Shown piece after piece: positions 23,893-31,242 of a DNA stretch of 64,000 nucleotides. Source of the DNA: Polynucleobacter sp. MWH-Aus1W21. Lineage in GTDB: Bacteria > Pseudomonadota > Gammaproteobacteria > Burkholderiales > Burkholderiaceae. The notes beneath the pieces are model-generated. The model searched no databases and had not been told where the DNA came from. It was given only the letters and a program-made list of their open reading frames with translations. Position numbers and translations under genes: made by a program. Numbering within the stretch: position 1 is the stretch's first letter; each line of letters opens with the position of its first letter. The stretch is from the NCBI RefSeq assembly GCF_018687275.1, contig NZ_CP061287.1, forward strand, positions 1,488,001 through 1,552,000, written 5' to 3'.

Positions 23893-23997
23893 TAGTAAAT
23901 GGTCTTGCCTTAAAAATTACTCACATACCGGGCGCGAAGGCCGTAATGACGATATGTGAGACCCATTAATGGGCAGGCTACTCCCCGTTTATTCATC
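23893..23997 (-). promoter_or_regulatory. yybP-ykoY (manganese) riboswitch candidate
   Basis: Read on the minus strand: CGGGGAGTAGCC (the hallmark loop, 23987-23976), a short palindrome CCCATTAATGGG, stem CTCACATA paired with TATGTGAG enclosing ACGGCC and GCCCGG, and the closing GGCAAGACC (23909-23901) followed by CATTTAC. GGGGAGTAG plus an ACATA stem and GCAAGACC are landmarks of the Mn2+-sensing yybP-ykoY aptamer. The P1 3' strand (CCATTTA) can pair instead with TAAATGG 15 bases downstream, giving an expression-platform switch. It lies 150 bases before czcC. Confidence 0.85.
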
Positions 23998-24036
23998 TTA
24001 TTAGATCACAGATAAGCGACAAAGCCATCTGCAAGC

Positions 24037-24369
24037 TCAAGCATACGCTCGGCCAGATAAGCGACCGTACTTCTGAGCCTTATTAAAAGCCTTTTGCATA
24101 TGCTTATAGACTTTCTTTAAACCCATATCCAAAGCCGTTCTCCGGTCTCTTGCAGTGAAGCTCACCTCAATCTGCCGATTATCAAAAGTTTGCAATTCAA
24201 TAATGCAGTTTTGATTACAGCCTGTTTTTGCCTGGGCTACAGAGGAATACTTCACTTTAATTTTTCTTACCAACCAAAAGAGTCTCTTCAGAGAGAACTT
24301 CACGCGATTCTCTGTGAATGTTTTAAATTCTGGTTCGATTTGTTCTTTTGTTTCCAATATGACATTCAT
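24037..24369 (-). CDS. Ribosome-hibernation factor-like protein (HPF/RaiA family)
   Basis: 110 aa with the beta-alpha-beta-beta-beta-alpha layout of the HPF/RaiA family: a strand (IKVKYSSVAQ), a second (IIELQTFDNRQIEVSFTA) and a basic C-terminal helix (YKHMQKAFNKAQKYGR). Such proteins bind the 30S decoding centre in stationary phase or stress. Identity with canonical HPF is low, so a related role is possible. The RBS is GGAGAT. Its upstream region contains a 29-base motif also found next to nhaR. Confidence 0.6.
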   Translation of the reverse strand: MNVILETKEQIEPEFKTFTENRVKFSLKRLFWLVRKIKVKYSSVAQAKTGCNQNCIIELQTFDNRQIEVSFTARDRRTALDMGLKKVYKHMQKAFNKAQKYGRLSGRAYA

Positions 24370-24427
24370 GATTTATCTCCTTTGTTGAACATCTTGGATT
24401 AAATATAAGGCGATCTTTATTCTTAAT

Positions 24428-24456
24428 AAAGCAGATGTTTATTGATAATAATTCTG
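24428..24456 (-). promoter_or_regulatory. Shared motif, copy 1 (candidate NhaR site)
   Basis: The sequence begins AAAGCAGATG and continues TTTATTGATAATAATTCTG; 24 of 29 positions match the copy near nhaR, with further similarity outside it. It lies about 60-90 bases upstream of the hibernation-like gene, in the position of an activator or repressor site. Confidence 0.5.
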
Positions 24457-24483
24457 TTATTTACTGAGTATTTATCTAAAAAA

Positions 24484-24512
24484 ATGCCCTCGGGTAGAGG
24501 GCATAAAGAGAA
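24484..24512 (-). terminator. Terminator of the TerC-UspA gene
   Basis: ATGCCCTC and GAGGGCAT form an eight-base stem; on the minus strand TTTTTTT follows. It separates the TerC fusion gene from the hibernation-like gene. Confidence 0.85.
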
Positions 24513-24527
24513 CCGCAGGATGTAAAA

Positions 24528-25784
24528 CTAGTCAATTACTGCCGCCATTAAGGCGGTTGCTGCACCAGCGCCCAGTGCTGGGATACCCCAACGCTCAAGC
24601 GTAGATAAAGACTTGCCAGTGACTACCTCAACTGGAATATCACTGATTTCTAGTAGCTTGGCTGTTGTTGAATTCTCAAACAAGCGGCTGAGCGTATTTT
24701 TCTTAGCAGTGCCAATCACAATACGATTACAACCTAAGCGCTGCGCCTCATCTCGTAGAGCTTCCCCCTTATCGCCAGTCACATAAGTGAAGGAGAAATT
24801 CGCGCCAGCTTTCTCCAAAAATTCAGATGCTGACTTTGCGGCTGTTTGAGCACGCTCTGCTTGCCACTCATTAATGGTTTGTTTACTTAAAAACTTTCTG
24901 ATGTGTGTGTACAGCGTGGGTTGAACATTACAGATATGAAAGTGTGTTTGACGATCATTGCCATACATATTCACTGCATGTTTCAAGGCCATTAATGCGT
25001 TACTAGAATCATCAACCGGAATTAGAACTTTGTTCATCACCTTTTCTCCTACGTTATAAGTCTGCTTATCGGATACCTCTGCATCAACTACAGCTGGCGC
25101 AATTGTCTCCTCCAACGCCAACCTACTCTTCATGAAACCACCAAACAGAACACCAAATATCACAAGGGCTTGGACAGCATACCCAAAGGCAGGGTTCTGG
25201 AATAACTGCATCTCCTTAACCATAGGCTCTGAGATCATCATCTTGGCGGCTGTCCAAGCCAGCACGCCAGCACCTATATAGGTAATAGATGGGTAGCGCT
25301 CAACCAGCTTCAGAATTTGTGTTGAACCCCAAATCACGATTGGAATGCTGATGAGTAAACCAAGCACTACCAATATATAACTTCCATGAGATGCACCTGC
25401 TACCGCCAAGACGTTATCTAAACCCATGACTGCGTCAGCAATCACAATGGTTTTCATAGCGCCCCAAAAACTAGTGGAAGCATTGTTATGACCACCATCC
25501 TCATCTTTTGCAGGGGTTAGAAGTTTGTAAGCAATCCAAACTAAGAGTAGACCGCCGATTAGCATCAAGCCAGGGATCTTTAGCAAGTACACCACCACCA
25601 GAGTCATTGCACTTCTGACTGCAATAGCGCCTACCGCTCCCCATACAATGGCTTTCTTTTGCAAGTGGGCCGGTAAATTTCTGGCAGCCATCGCAATTAC
25701 AATAGCGTTATCGCCTGCCAAAACTAAATCAATCACCACAATCGCTAGTAGTGCCGAAAAAAACTCAGGGCTAAATAGTTCCAA
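24528..25784 (-). CDS. TerC-family transporter fused to a UspA domain
   Basis: 418 aa. Residues 1-225 are a seven-helix TerC/Alx-type membrane protein with both acidic motifs (VVIDLVLAGDNAIV, Asp19/Asp25; DAVMGLDNVLAVAG, Asp117/Asp123). TerC/Alx proteins export Mn2+ and meet metals destined for exoenzymes. From Met250 (MNKVLIPVDDSSNALMAL) to about 391 is a UspA domain whose nucleotide loop (IGTAKKNTLSRLFENSTTA) lacks the G-2x-G-9x-G pattern. A hydrophobic tail ends the protein. The fusion is unusual. It is divergent from nhaR. Confidence 0.85.
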   Translation of the reverse strand: MELFSPEFFSALLAIVVIDLVLAGDNAIVIAMAARNLPAHLQKKAIVWGAVGAIAVRSAMTLVVVYLLKIPGLMLIGGLLLVWIAYKLLTPAKDEDGGHNNASTSFWGAMKTIVIADAVMGLDNVLAVAGASHGSYILVVLGLLISIPIVIWGSTQILKLVERYPSITYIGAGVLAWTAAKMMISEPMVKEMQLFQNPAFGYAVQALVIFGVLFGGFMKSRLALEETIAPAVVDAEVSDKQTYNVGEKVMNKVLIPVDDSSNALMALKHAVNMYGNDRQTHFHICNVQPTLYTHIRKFLSKQTINEWQAERAQTAAKSASEFLEKAGANFSFTYVTGDKGEALRDEAQRLGCNRIVIGTAKKNTLSRLFENSTTAKLLEISDIPVEVVTGKSLSTLERWGIPALGAGAATALMAAVID

Positions 25785-25876
25785 TTGAATACCTCTATCT
25801 GTTTAGATTAAATAAGCAGTACATGAAATGCCATGACTAACTATGGGGTTAATGTAGGCTTATTTGTATTTAGCTA

Positions 25877-25905
25877 AAAGCAGATATATATTGATAGTAA
25901 TTTCG
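25877..25905 (+). promoter_or_regulatory. Shared motif, copy 2, in the terC/nhaR intergenic region
   Basis: AAAGCAGATATATATTGATA and the following GTAATTTCG match the copy before the hibernation-like gene at 24 of 29 positions. The motif ends 13 bases before the nhaR ATG and lies about 95-120 bases upstream of terC. The TTGATA half fits a LysR-type site bound by the nearby NhaR-like protein. Confidence 0.5.
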
Positions 25906-25918
25906 GAAAAAACTGAAT

Positions 25919-26803
25919 ATGGCTAATACCTATAACTATCGTCACCTTTATTACTTTTGGGTGGTTGCCAAAGAAGGCAGCATGTCTAAGGCAGCAGAAC
26001 GCCTGGATATGGCTATACAAACAATTAGCGCTCAAGTACATGAATTAGAGAAATCGCTGGGGTACATGCTCTTTAAGCCAGCCGGGAGAGGAATCGCCCT
26101 CACTGAATCAGGGTTTGCAGCCTTAGAAATTGCTGATCAAATCTTTTCTATCGGAGAGAGACTGCCAGAAGCAGTGAGAGATGCCGCCAAGTCTCCTAAA
26201 ACAAAAATTACGGTTGGCGTTTCTGATGGACTGCCGAAATTTGTTACCAGGCAAATGCTCGAGCCCATCTTGAAACACAAAGACGTTCAATTGATTGCGC
26301 ATGAAGGGGAGTTTGATGATTTGCTGGCAGACCTCGCTTTGCATCGACTAGACATCGTATTAGCCGACCGCCCAGCTCCGAACAATAAAAATCTGAACGT
26401 CTATAGCGAAGAGTTAACAAAAACAGTTATCGCCTGGTATGCACCTAAGCAACTTTCCAAAAAAGCAAAAGGAAAGTTTCCGGAGTGCTTAAATGATCTG
26501 CCAGTACTGCTACCTACAGCACACTCCACTGTACGTCCACTGATTGATCAGTGGCTGAAAAAACACGACATTATTCCAAATATTGTTGGAGAGTTTGAAG
26601 ATAGCGCCCTACTAAAGACCTTTGCTGCCAGTGGGCTTGGCATCTTTCCTGCAGGCAAACTGATTGAAAAAGATCTTAAAGATACCTATGGCATCGAATT
26701 GCTGGGCAGCTGTGATGACATATATGAATACTTTTATGCGATTCGCTCTGAGAAGAAAATCCAACACCCTCTTGTGCAGGCAATTATTAAACAAAAAAAC
26801 TAA
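25919..26803 (+). CDS. nhaR: NhaR-type LysR regulator
   Basis: 294 aa. The N-terminus YNYRHLYYFWVVAKEGSMSK is the NhaR signature, followed by the HTH (LDMAIQTISAQVHELEKSLG) and a LysR effector domain. NhaR responds to Na+ and osmotic stress in enterobacteria. Here it is adjacent to an SbtA-like Na+/bicarbonate carrier on the same strand (15 bases downstream) and divergent from the TerC fusion, suggesting control of ion transport. The site at 25877-25905 could be autoregulatory. Confidence 0.85.
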   Translation: MANTYNYRHLYYFWVVAKEGSMSKAAERLDMAIQTISAQVHELEKSLGYMLFKPAGRGIALTESGFAALEIADQIFSIGERLPEAVRDAAKSPKTKITVGVSDGLPKFVTRQMLEPILKHKDVQLIAHEGEFDDLLADLALHRLDIVLADRPAPNNKNLNVYSEELTKTVIAWYAPKQLSKKAKGKFPECLNDLPVLLPTAHSTVRPLIDQWLKKHDIIPNIVGEFEDSALLKTFAASGLGIFPAGKLIEKDLKDTYGIELLGSCDDIYEYFYAIRSEKKIQHPLVQAIIKQKN

Positions 26804-26817
26804 TAAATCCTTAAACC

Positions 26818-27786
26818 ATGACTAATTTTCTGGACCCCGCCATACTGTTTTTTATCTTTGGGGTTTTTGCCGGCTCCGTAAAGTCCAACCTAGAAATTCC
26901 TCCGCAAATCTCTAGGTTTCTTTCGCTCTATTTATTAATGGCGCTTGGTCTGAAAGGTGGCTTTGCGCTTCACAAGTCCGGCTTTACTACTGAGATTGCT
27001 TTTTCTTTGGGGTTGGCGATATTTCTTGCTGTCATTATTCCCATCATTGGCTACTTGATTCTAAGAAGAAAGTTAAGTGCATTTGATGCCGCTGCAATTG
27101 CAGCCACTTACGGTTCGGTCAGCGCTGTTACCTTCATTACTGCCACACAATATTTAGATCAATTTGGCATTGCTTATGGTGGTCATATGGCGGCAGCGAT
27201 GGCGCTGATGGAATCCCCCGCTATTATTCTGGCAATTGTCTTGGCCAATAAAGCCCGGGCAGCCATGTCAACAGGCTCGAGCGTAAAAAACGAGCATACC
27301 GGTATCTCCAAAATACTTCATGAGTCTTTTACCGATGGAGCGCAATTACTGTTACTGGGATCAATGGTAGTGGCCCTGGTGAGCGGAGACTCAGGTCAAA
27401 AGTTAATGGCGCCCTTTTCGATCGACCTCTTTAAAGGCATGCTAGCTTTCTTCTTGCTAGACATGGGACTTATGGCCGCCAGAAACTTTAAGGGCTTAAG
27501 GGGTAAACCGCCCATTACCTTGCTCTACGCGATTGGTTCACCGCTGTCACATGCACTCTTAGCATTAGTGCTTTGTAAACTCATTGGACTCCCTTTAGGA
27601 AACACCATTCTCCTCATGGTATTGGCCTCAAGCGCATCGTATATTGCAGTACCAGCAGTTTTACGTCACGCCTTACCCGAAGTGAACCCCGCCTTATATA
27701 TGGGTATGTCTTTAGGAATCACTTTTCCGTTCAACATTATTTTGGGCATTCCGCTTTACACCCTGATTGCCACAGCATTGCTGTAG
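26818..27786 (+). CDS. SbtA-like sodium-dependent bicarbonate transporter
   Basis: 322 aa, about ten membrane helices in two repeats (DUF897 fold). N-terminal PAILFFIFGVFAGSVKSNLE and the motif YLLMALGLKGGFALHKSG match cyanobacterial SbtA. The second half repeats the pattern (LLDMGLMAARNFKGLRG). SbtA moves Na+ and HCO3-; heterotroph homologues are little studied. It follows nhaR by 15 bases, so Na+-linked regulation is likely. Confidence 0.8.
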   Translation: MTNFLDPAILFFIFGVFAGSVKSNLEIPPQISRFLSLYLLMALGLKGGFALHKSGFTTEIAFSLGLAIFLAVIIPIIGYLILRRKLSAFDAAAIAATYGSVSAVTFITATQYLDQFGIAYGGHMAAAMALMESPAIILAIVLANKARAAMSTGSSVKNEHTGISKILHESFTDGAQLLLLGSMVVALVSGDSGQKLMAPFSIDLFKGMLAFFLLDMGLMAARNFKGLRGKPPITLLYAIGSPLSHALLALVLCKLIGLPLGNTILLMVLASSASYIAVPAVLRHALPEVNPALYMGMSLGITFPFNIILGIPLYTLIATALL

Positions 27787-27814
27787 AAATACTTTATAGG
27801 TAAATAAGAAACCT

Positions 27815-28657
27815 ATGGGTATCTTTTCCAAACGATCAGCCAGCTTATTAACCAAGCACGGCAAAGAAAAGGTGATCGGCGAAGTACTCAATACCGAAGT
27901 AGATTGCTTTGTAGAGCATACGGACACCTACGATACTGATTTACTGGGCACATTTACACAGGAAACGCCTCGATACGGCTCACAATTAGATGCAGCCCGC
28001 AAAAAAGCTGCTATCGGAATGGAATTACTCAAGCTTGACTTGGGCTTGGCCAATGAAGGTGCGTTTATGAATGACCCTTACACCGGCGCTATCCCCTGGA
28101 ATAATGAATTGCTTGTGCTGATAGACCAAAAACACCAACTTGAACTAACTGGATTTGCTAGTGGTCCAGCCCAAAATGAGAGTAGCTACGCAACACATTG
28201 GGAAGAGCTCAAAAAATTTGCTGATTCCGCACTCTTTCCATCGCACCACTTAGTCATCAAACCCACTGATGAATATCACCCGCAATCGAGAAAAGGGATT
28301 CAAGATTTAGCAGAGCTAAAAGATGCTTTTGATTGGGCAAAAAGCCTGTCCTCAAAAGGTATCGTCTACGTTGAAAATGATTTACGTGCCTTTGCTAATC
28401 CAACCCGGATGGAAAATATTCGCAAGGCTGCAATAGATCTGGCAAATAAGATGAACTCAGTCTGCCCCCAGTGCAACACTCCTGGGTTTTGGATCACAGA
28501 TGTAAAGCGTGGCCTGCCATGCAAGGCCTGCGGTCTAGCAACTGATGAGGAAATTGCCAAAATCTGGAGCTGCATTAAATGCGAACACAAGCAAACCGAA
28601 GGTATGAAAGTATTTAAGTTTGCAGAACCTTCAAAATGCAGGCACTGCAATCCTTAA
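27815..28657 (+). CDS. DUF6671-like protein with zinc-ribbon end
   Basis: 280 aa, cytoplasmic. The N-terminal half (TKHGKEKVIGEVLNTEVDCF) and middle (DPYTGAIPWNNELLVLIDQ) resemble the uncharacterised DUF6671 family. The last 70 residues carry paired Cys motifs: CPQC, CKAC, CIKC and CRHC, likely two zinc sites. No enzyme motif is recognised. It is 28 bases after the SbtA-like gene and may be cotranscribed. A nucleic-acid or protein-binding role is a guess. Confidence 0.6.
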   Translation: MGIFSKRSASLLTKHGKEKVIGEVLNTEVDCFVEHTDTYDTDLLGTFTQETPRYGSQLDAARKKAAIGMELLKLDLGLANEGAFMNDPYTGAIPWNNELLVLIDQKHQLELTGFASGPAQNESSYATHWEELKKFADSALFPSHHLVIKPTDEYHPQSRKGIQDLAELKDAFDWAKSLSSKGIVYVENDLRAFANPTRMENIRKAAIDLANKMNSVCPQCNTPGFWITDVKRGLPCKACGLATDEEIAKIWSCIKCEHKQTEGMKVFKFAEPSKCRHCNP

Positions 28658-29256
28658 TCTCGCCAGACTGGGTGCTTGTGCATTACTGAGTGAAATAATT
28701 CAGACTCAAGAAGTTGTGCAAGCCATTTCTTGACTGCGGGAATTGGCAAATCATCAAACTTCTTTAGATCAACCATCGAAAACTGTCTAATGAATGGAAA
28801 GATAGCAATATCTACCCAAGTCATTTTTTCTCCAAGCAAGTATTGAGAATTTTGCAATGATTTTTCCATAGGCAACAACATGATTTGCAATATCTCATTG
28901 AGAACTGCTTCAGTATCTAGCTCTGGAAAACGGTTGGGATACTTATATTGATCTAACAGGACTTTAAAGGGTCCATCATTTTTTTCAATCCATGCTTGAG
29001 CAATAGCATCATCAGCACTTCTCCACCCATCAGGATCAGATTGCGAGATTGCCCAACGCATGATGTCCAAGCTTTCATCCAAAACTACGTCGCCTATACA
29101 AAGCACTGGAACAGTACCCTTAGGGGAAGCTAGCAGCATTGATTGCGGCTTGTTGCGCAACTCAATTTCTCGATGTTCAACATCAATACCGGCATATCTC
29201 AAAGCCATGCGCGCCCGCATTGCATAAGGACATCTACGATAGGAGTACAAAATCAT
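28654..29256 (-). CDS. Glutathione S-transferase-like protein
   Basis: 200 aa with a thioredoxin-like N-terminal half (MILYSYRRCPYAMRARMALR, Cys9 in CPYA; TVPVLCIGDVVLDES for glutathione binding) and an all-helical C-terminal half. CPYA suggests an omega or GrxB-like thiol-transferase mode over tyrosine/serine GSTs. It overlaps the end of the DUF6671-like gene by four bases in convergent orientation. Confidence 0.8.
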   Translation of the reverse strand: MILYSYRRCPYAMRARMALRYAGIDVEHREIELRNKPQSMLLASPKGTVPVLCIGDVVLDESLDIMRWAISQSDPDGWRSADDAIAQAWIEKNDGPFKVLLDQYKYPNRFPELDTEAVLNEILQIMLLPMEKSLQNSQYLLGEKMTWVDIAIFPFIRQFSMVDLKKFDDLPIPAVKKWLAQLLESELFHSVMHKHPVWRD

Positions 29257-29348
29257 TGAATTACGCTCGTCTAAACCGAATCTGGTGACTTTAAATCATC
29301 TCAAATGTCTGAGAGTAGATTTTCTGGAAATTGAAGCATGCGACCCAG

Positions 29349-29376
29349 GATTGAGTAGAATATTTTCTATTCAATC
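29349..29376 (+). promoter_or_regulatory. 12-bp hairpin just before the DUF3300 RBS
   Basis: GATTGAGTAGAA and TTCTATTCAATC pair across TATT with one G-T wobble. It abuts the AAAAGGATG ribosome site of the following gene, so it may be an operator or an RNA structure controlling translation. Confidence 0.55.
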
Positions 29377-29390
29377 AAAAGGATGCGCTA

Positions 29391-30590
29391 ATGTTGGCAC
29401 CAAAAAAACGGGGAATTCCCTCTCAATTACTAGCAGGGTTACTAGTTACCGCGCTCAGCTTGCCTGCAGTAGTTCCAGTTGCTTACGCCCAAGGCAACAG
29501 TCAAACACAGGCAAACAAGCAATCTCAAGCCCAATTAGAGGCGCTCGTTGCTCCAATTGCTTTATATCCAGATCCTTTGGTCTCACAAATTCTGATGGCA
29601 TCAACTTACCCTTTAGAGGTCTCTGAGGCCACCAATTGGTTACGTGCCAATAGCAATCTAAAAGGTAATGCTCTGAATACGGCATTACAACAACAGAACT
29701 GGGATGCGAGCGTGAAGTCTTTGGTTTCGTTCCCTCCGGTTTTAGAAATGATGGGCTCACAATTATCTTGGACCCAAAATTTAGGCAACGCTGTATTAGC
29801 TCAGCAATCCGACACCATGAGTGCGATTCAAGCTTTGCGTGCCAAAGCAAAGAAGACTGGAGCATTGCAATCCAATTCTCAGCAAACCGTAACCTCCCAA
29901 GGAAGCGGCTCTTCCGAAACGATTGTGATTCAACCAGCCAACCCACAAGTGGTGTACGTACCTTCATATAACCCAACAGTGGTTTATGGTGCCTGGCCTT
30001 ATCCAGCTTATCCACCAGTTGCCTACTATCCACCTGGTTACGTTGCTGGCACCGCCCTCCTTTCCTTTGGAGTTGGCATGGCGGTGGGCGCAGCCTTATG
30101 GGGTGGATGTCATTGGGGTGGCGGCTACGGAGGCGGCTCGCTCACTGTGAATAACAATAATTTTAATAACTTCAACCGCAATACCAATAGCAATTGGTCC
30201 GGTAACAAGAATGGCACAAGCGATTGGAAGCCAGATCAGCAACGCCGCAATGCGAACGTTGGCGGTGGTAGCGCTAACCGTGATGCGGAACGCGATCAGT
30301 TACGGCAGAACCTTCAAAAGAATGGCATCAGCAGCGACGATCGCGGCAACCTAGGTAATCGCGATGGCGATCGCAACCTAGGACAAAACGATCGCTCTGG
30401 AGATCGCAATCTAGGTGACCGCAATTCCGGTGCTCGCGATAACAGCCCTAGTAATTTTAGAAATGATTCCAGCGGCTTTGGTGACGCACGTGGCGCCAAA
30501 TTTAATAGCGGTGGTGATCGCTTTGGTGGTGGCGGTGCCCGCGCAGGCGGAGAACATTTTGGCGGTGGCGGCTTTAGAGGCAGACGCTAA
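29391..30590 (+). CDS. DUF3300 envelope protein with Gly/Asn/Arg-rich tail
   Basis: 399 aa. A signal peptide (GIPSQLLAGLLVTALSLPAV) leads into the DUF3300 domain: LEALVAPIALYPDPLVSQIL, MASTYPLEVSEATNWL and the QVVYVPSYNPTVVYG segment. The C-terminal 130 residues are low complexity (repeated GDRNLG/DRN and Gly runs, GGGGARAGGEHFGGGG), likely disordered. The family is outer-envelope associated with unknown function. The upstream GST gene is divergent. A 12-bp hairpin lies before its RBS. Confidence 0.8.
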   Translation: MLAPKKRGIPSQLLAGLLVTALSLPAVVPVAYAQGNSQTQANKQSQAQLEALVAPIALYPDPLVSQILMASTYPLEVSEATNWLRANSNLKGNALNTALQQQNWDASVKSLVSFPPVLEMMGSQLSWTQNLGNAVLAQQSDTMSAIQALRAKAKKTGALQSNSQQTVTSQGSGSSETIVIQPANPQVVYVPSYNPTVVYGAWPYPAYPPVAYYPPGYVAGTALLSFGVGMAVGAALWGGCHWGGGYGGGSLTVNNNNFNNFNRNTNSNWSGNKNGTSDWKPDQQRRNANVGGGSANRDAERDQLRQNLQKNGISSDDRGNLGNRDGDRNLGQNDRSGDRNLGDRNSGARDNSPSNFRNDSSGFGDARGAKFNSGGDRFGGGGARAGGEHFGGGGFRGRR

Positions 30591-30639
30591 TCAGTCGCTC
30601 ATAACAAACTTCATTTAAGACTAATACGAAAGAATCATC

Positions 30640-30993
30640 ATGAAAAAGCAGATTTTATTAATGGCATTGACTAGCGCAGTTTTAGGATTCGCAACCGGTG
30701 CTCAAGCCGCCAATATGATTAGCACTCAAGAGCTATTGCAAGATTGCAAAGGCACCAATGGCACCTTTATAACTTGCGAAATCTATGGTCAAGCCGTATA
30801 TGACACTTACTTAGTTACACGCAACCCTAAGTCAGCACCTGAATTTATTTGCGTAAAGCAGCCCGCACCAACTCGCAAGGAAGTGATTCAGGAATATGTC
30901 AAATGGGCCGAAGCGAATACCAAGTACGCCATTGAACCTGCAGCAGATACTATTTTACGATTCTTAGCGGGTAAATTCCCATGCGGAAAATAA
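30640..30993 (+). CDS. Rap1a/Tai-like small periplasmic protein
   Basis: 117 aa. A signal peptide (MKKQILLMALTSAVLGFATG, cleavage after AQA) and a mature alpha-helical core with four Cys (LLQDCKG, FITCEIYG, FICVKQP, FPCGK) match the Rap1a/Tai fold, named from immunity proteins against type VI amidases. No type VI genes lie nearby, so immunity is not certain. It follows DUF3300 by 49 bases and may share its transcript. Confidence 0.75.
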   Translation: MKKQILLMALTSAVLGFATGAQAANMISTQELLQDCKGTNGTFITCEIYGQAVYDTYLVTRNPKSAPEFICVKQPAPTRKEVIQEYVKWAEANTKYAIEPAADTILRFLAGKFPCGK

Positions 30994-31018
30994 TCTGAAG
31001 ATTGCATTCGCAAAACAA

Positions 31019-31050
31019 TAAAGGCCACTTTCGAGTGGCCTTATTTTTGA
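31019..31050 (+). terminator. Terminator after the Rap1a-like gene
   Basis: AAGGCCACT-TTCG-AGTGGCCTT with TATTTTT after it. It ends the plus-strand DUF3300/Rap1a-like transcript and may stop the minus-strand photolyase operon too. Confidence 0.85.
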
Positions 31051-31081
31051 TGTGAGCAGCAAATAATTATTACCCACTGCT

Positions 31082-31237
31082 TTATGAAGTCTTTTTTGCC
31101 CTACAAGCATCTGAGTAATACTTCACTGACTCCCAGTTTTTTGCCCAGGATTTTCTCCAAGTCATTTCTTTTTTACAAACCGCGCAAATCTTCGATGGCA
31201 GAGAGCTTTTATTACCCTTAAACGATGTCTTTGTCAT
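31082..31237 (-). CDS. DUF2256-type 51-aa zinc-knuckle protein
   Basis: This gene is very short but clear: MTKTSFKGNKSSLPSKICAV, then CKKEMTWRKSWAKNWESVKY and YSDACRAKK. The CxxC plus TWRK.W...W..V.YYS..C pattern is the DUF2256 signature. It lies five bases after the photolyase stop on the same strand. DUF2256 genes often accompany FeS-type photolyases, so a partner role in repair is likely, but the function is unknown. Confidence 0.85.
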   Translation of the reverse strand: MTKTSFKGNKSSLPSKICAVCKKEMTWRKSWAKNWESVKYYSDACRAKKTS

Positions 31238-31242
31238 GATTT

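Noticed and set aside
29455..30033. 192-aa frame antisense to the DUF3300 gene
   Set aside because: The plus-strand protein has a signal peptide and family motifs; the antisense frame is a composition shadow.
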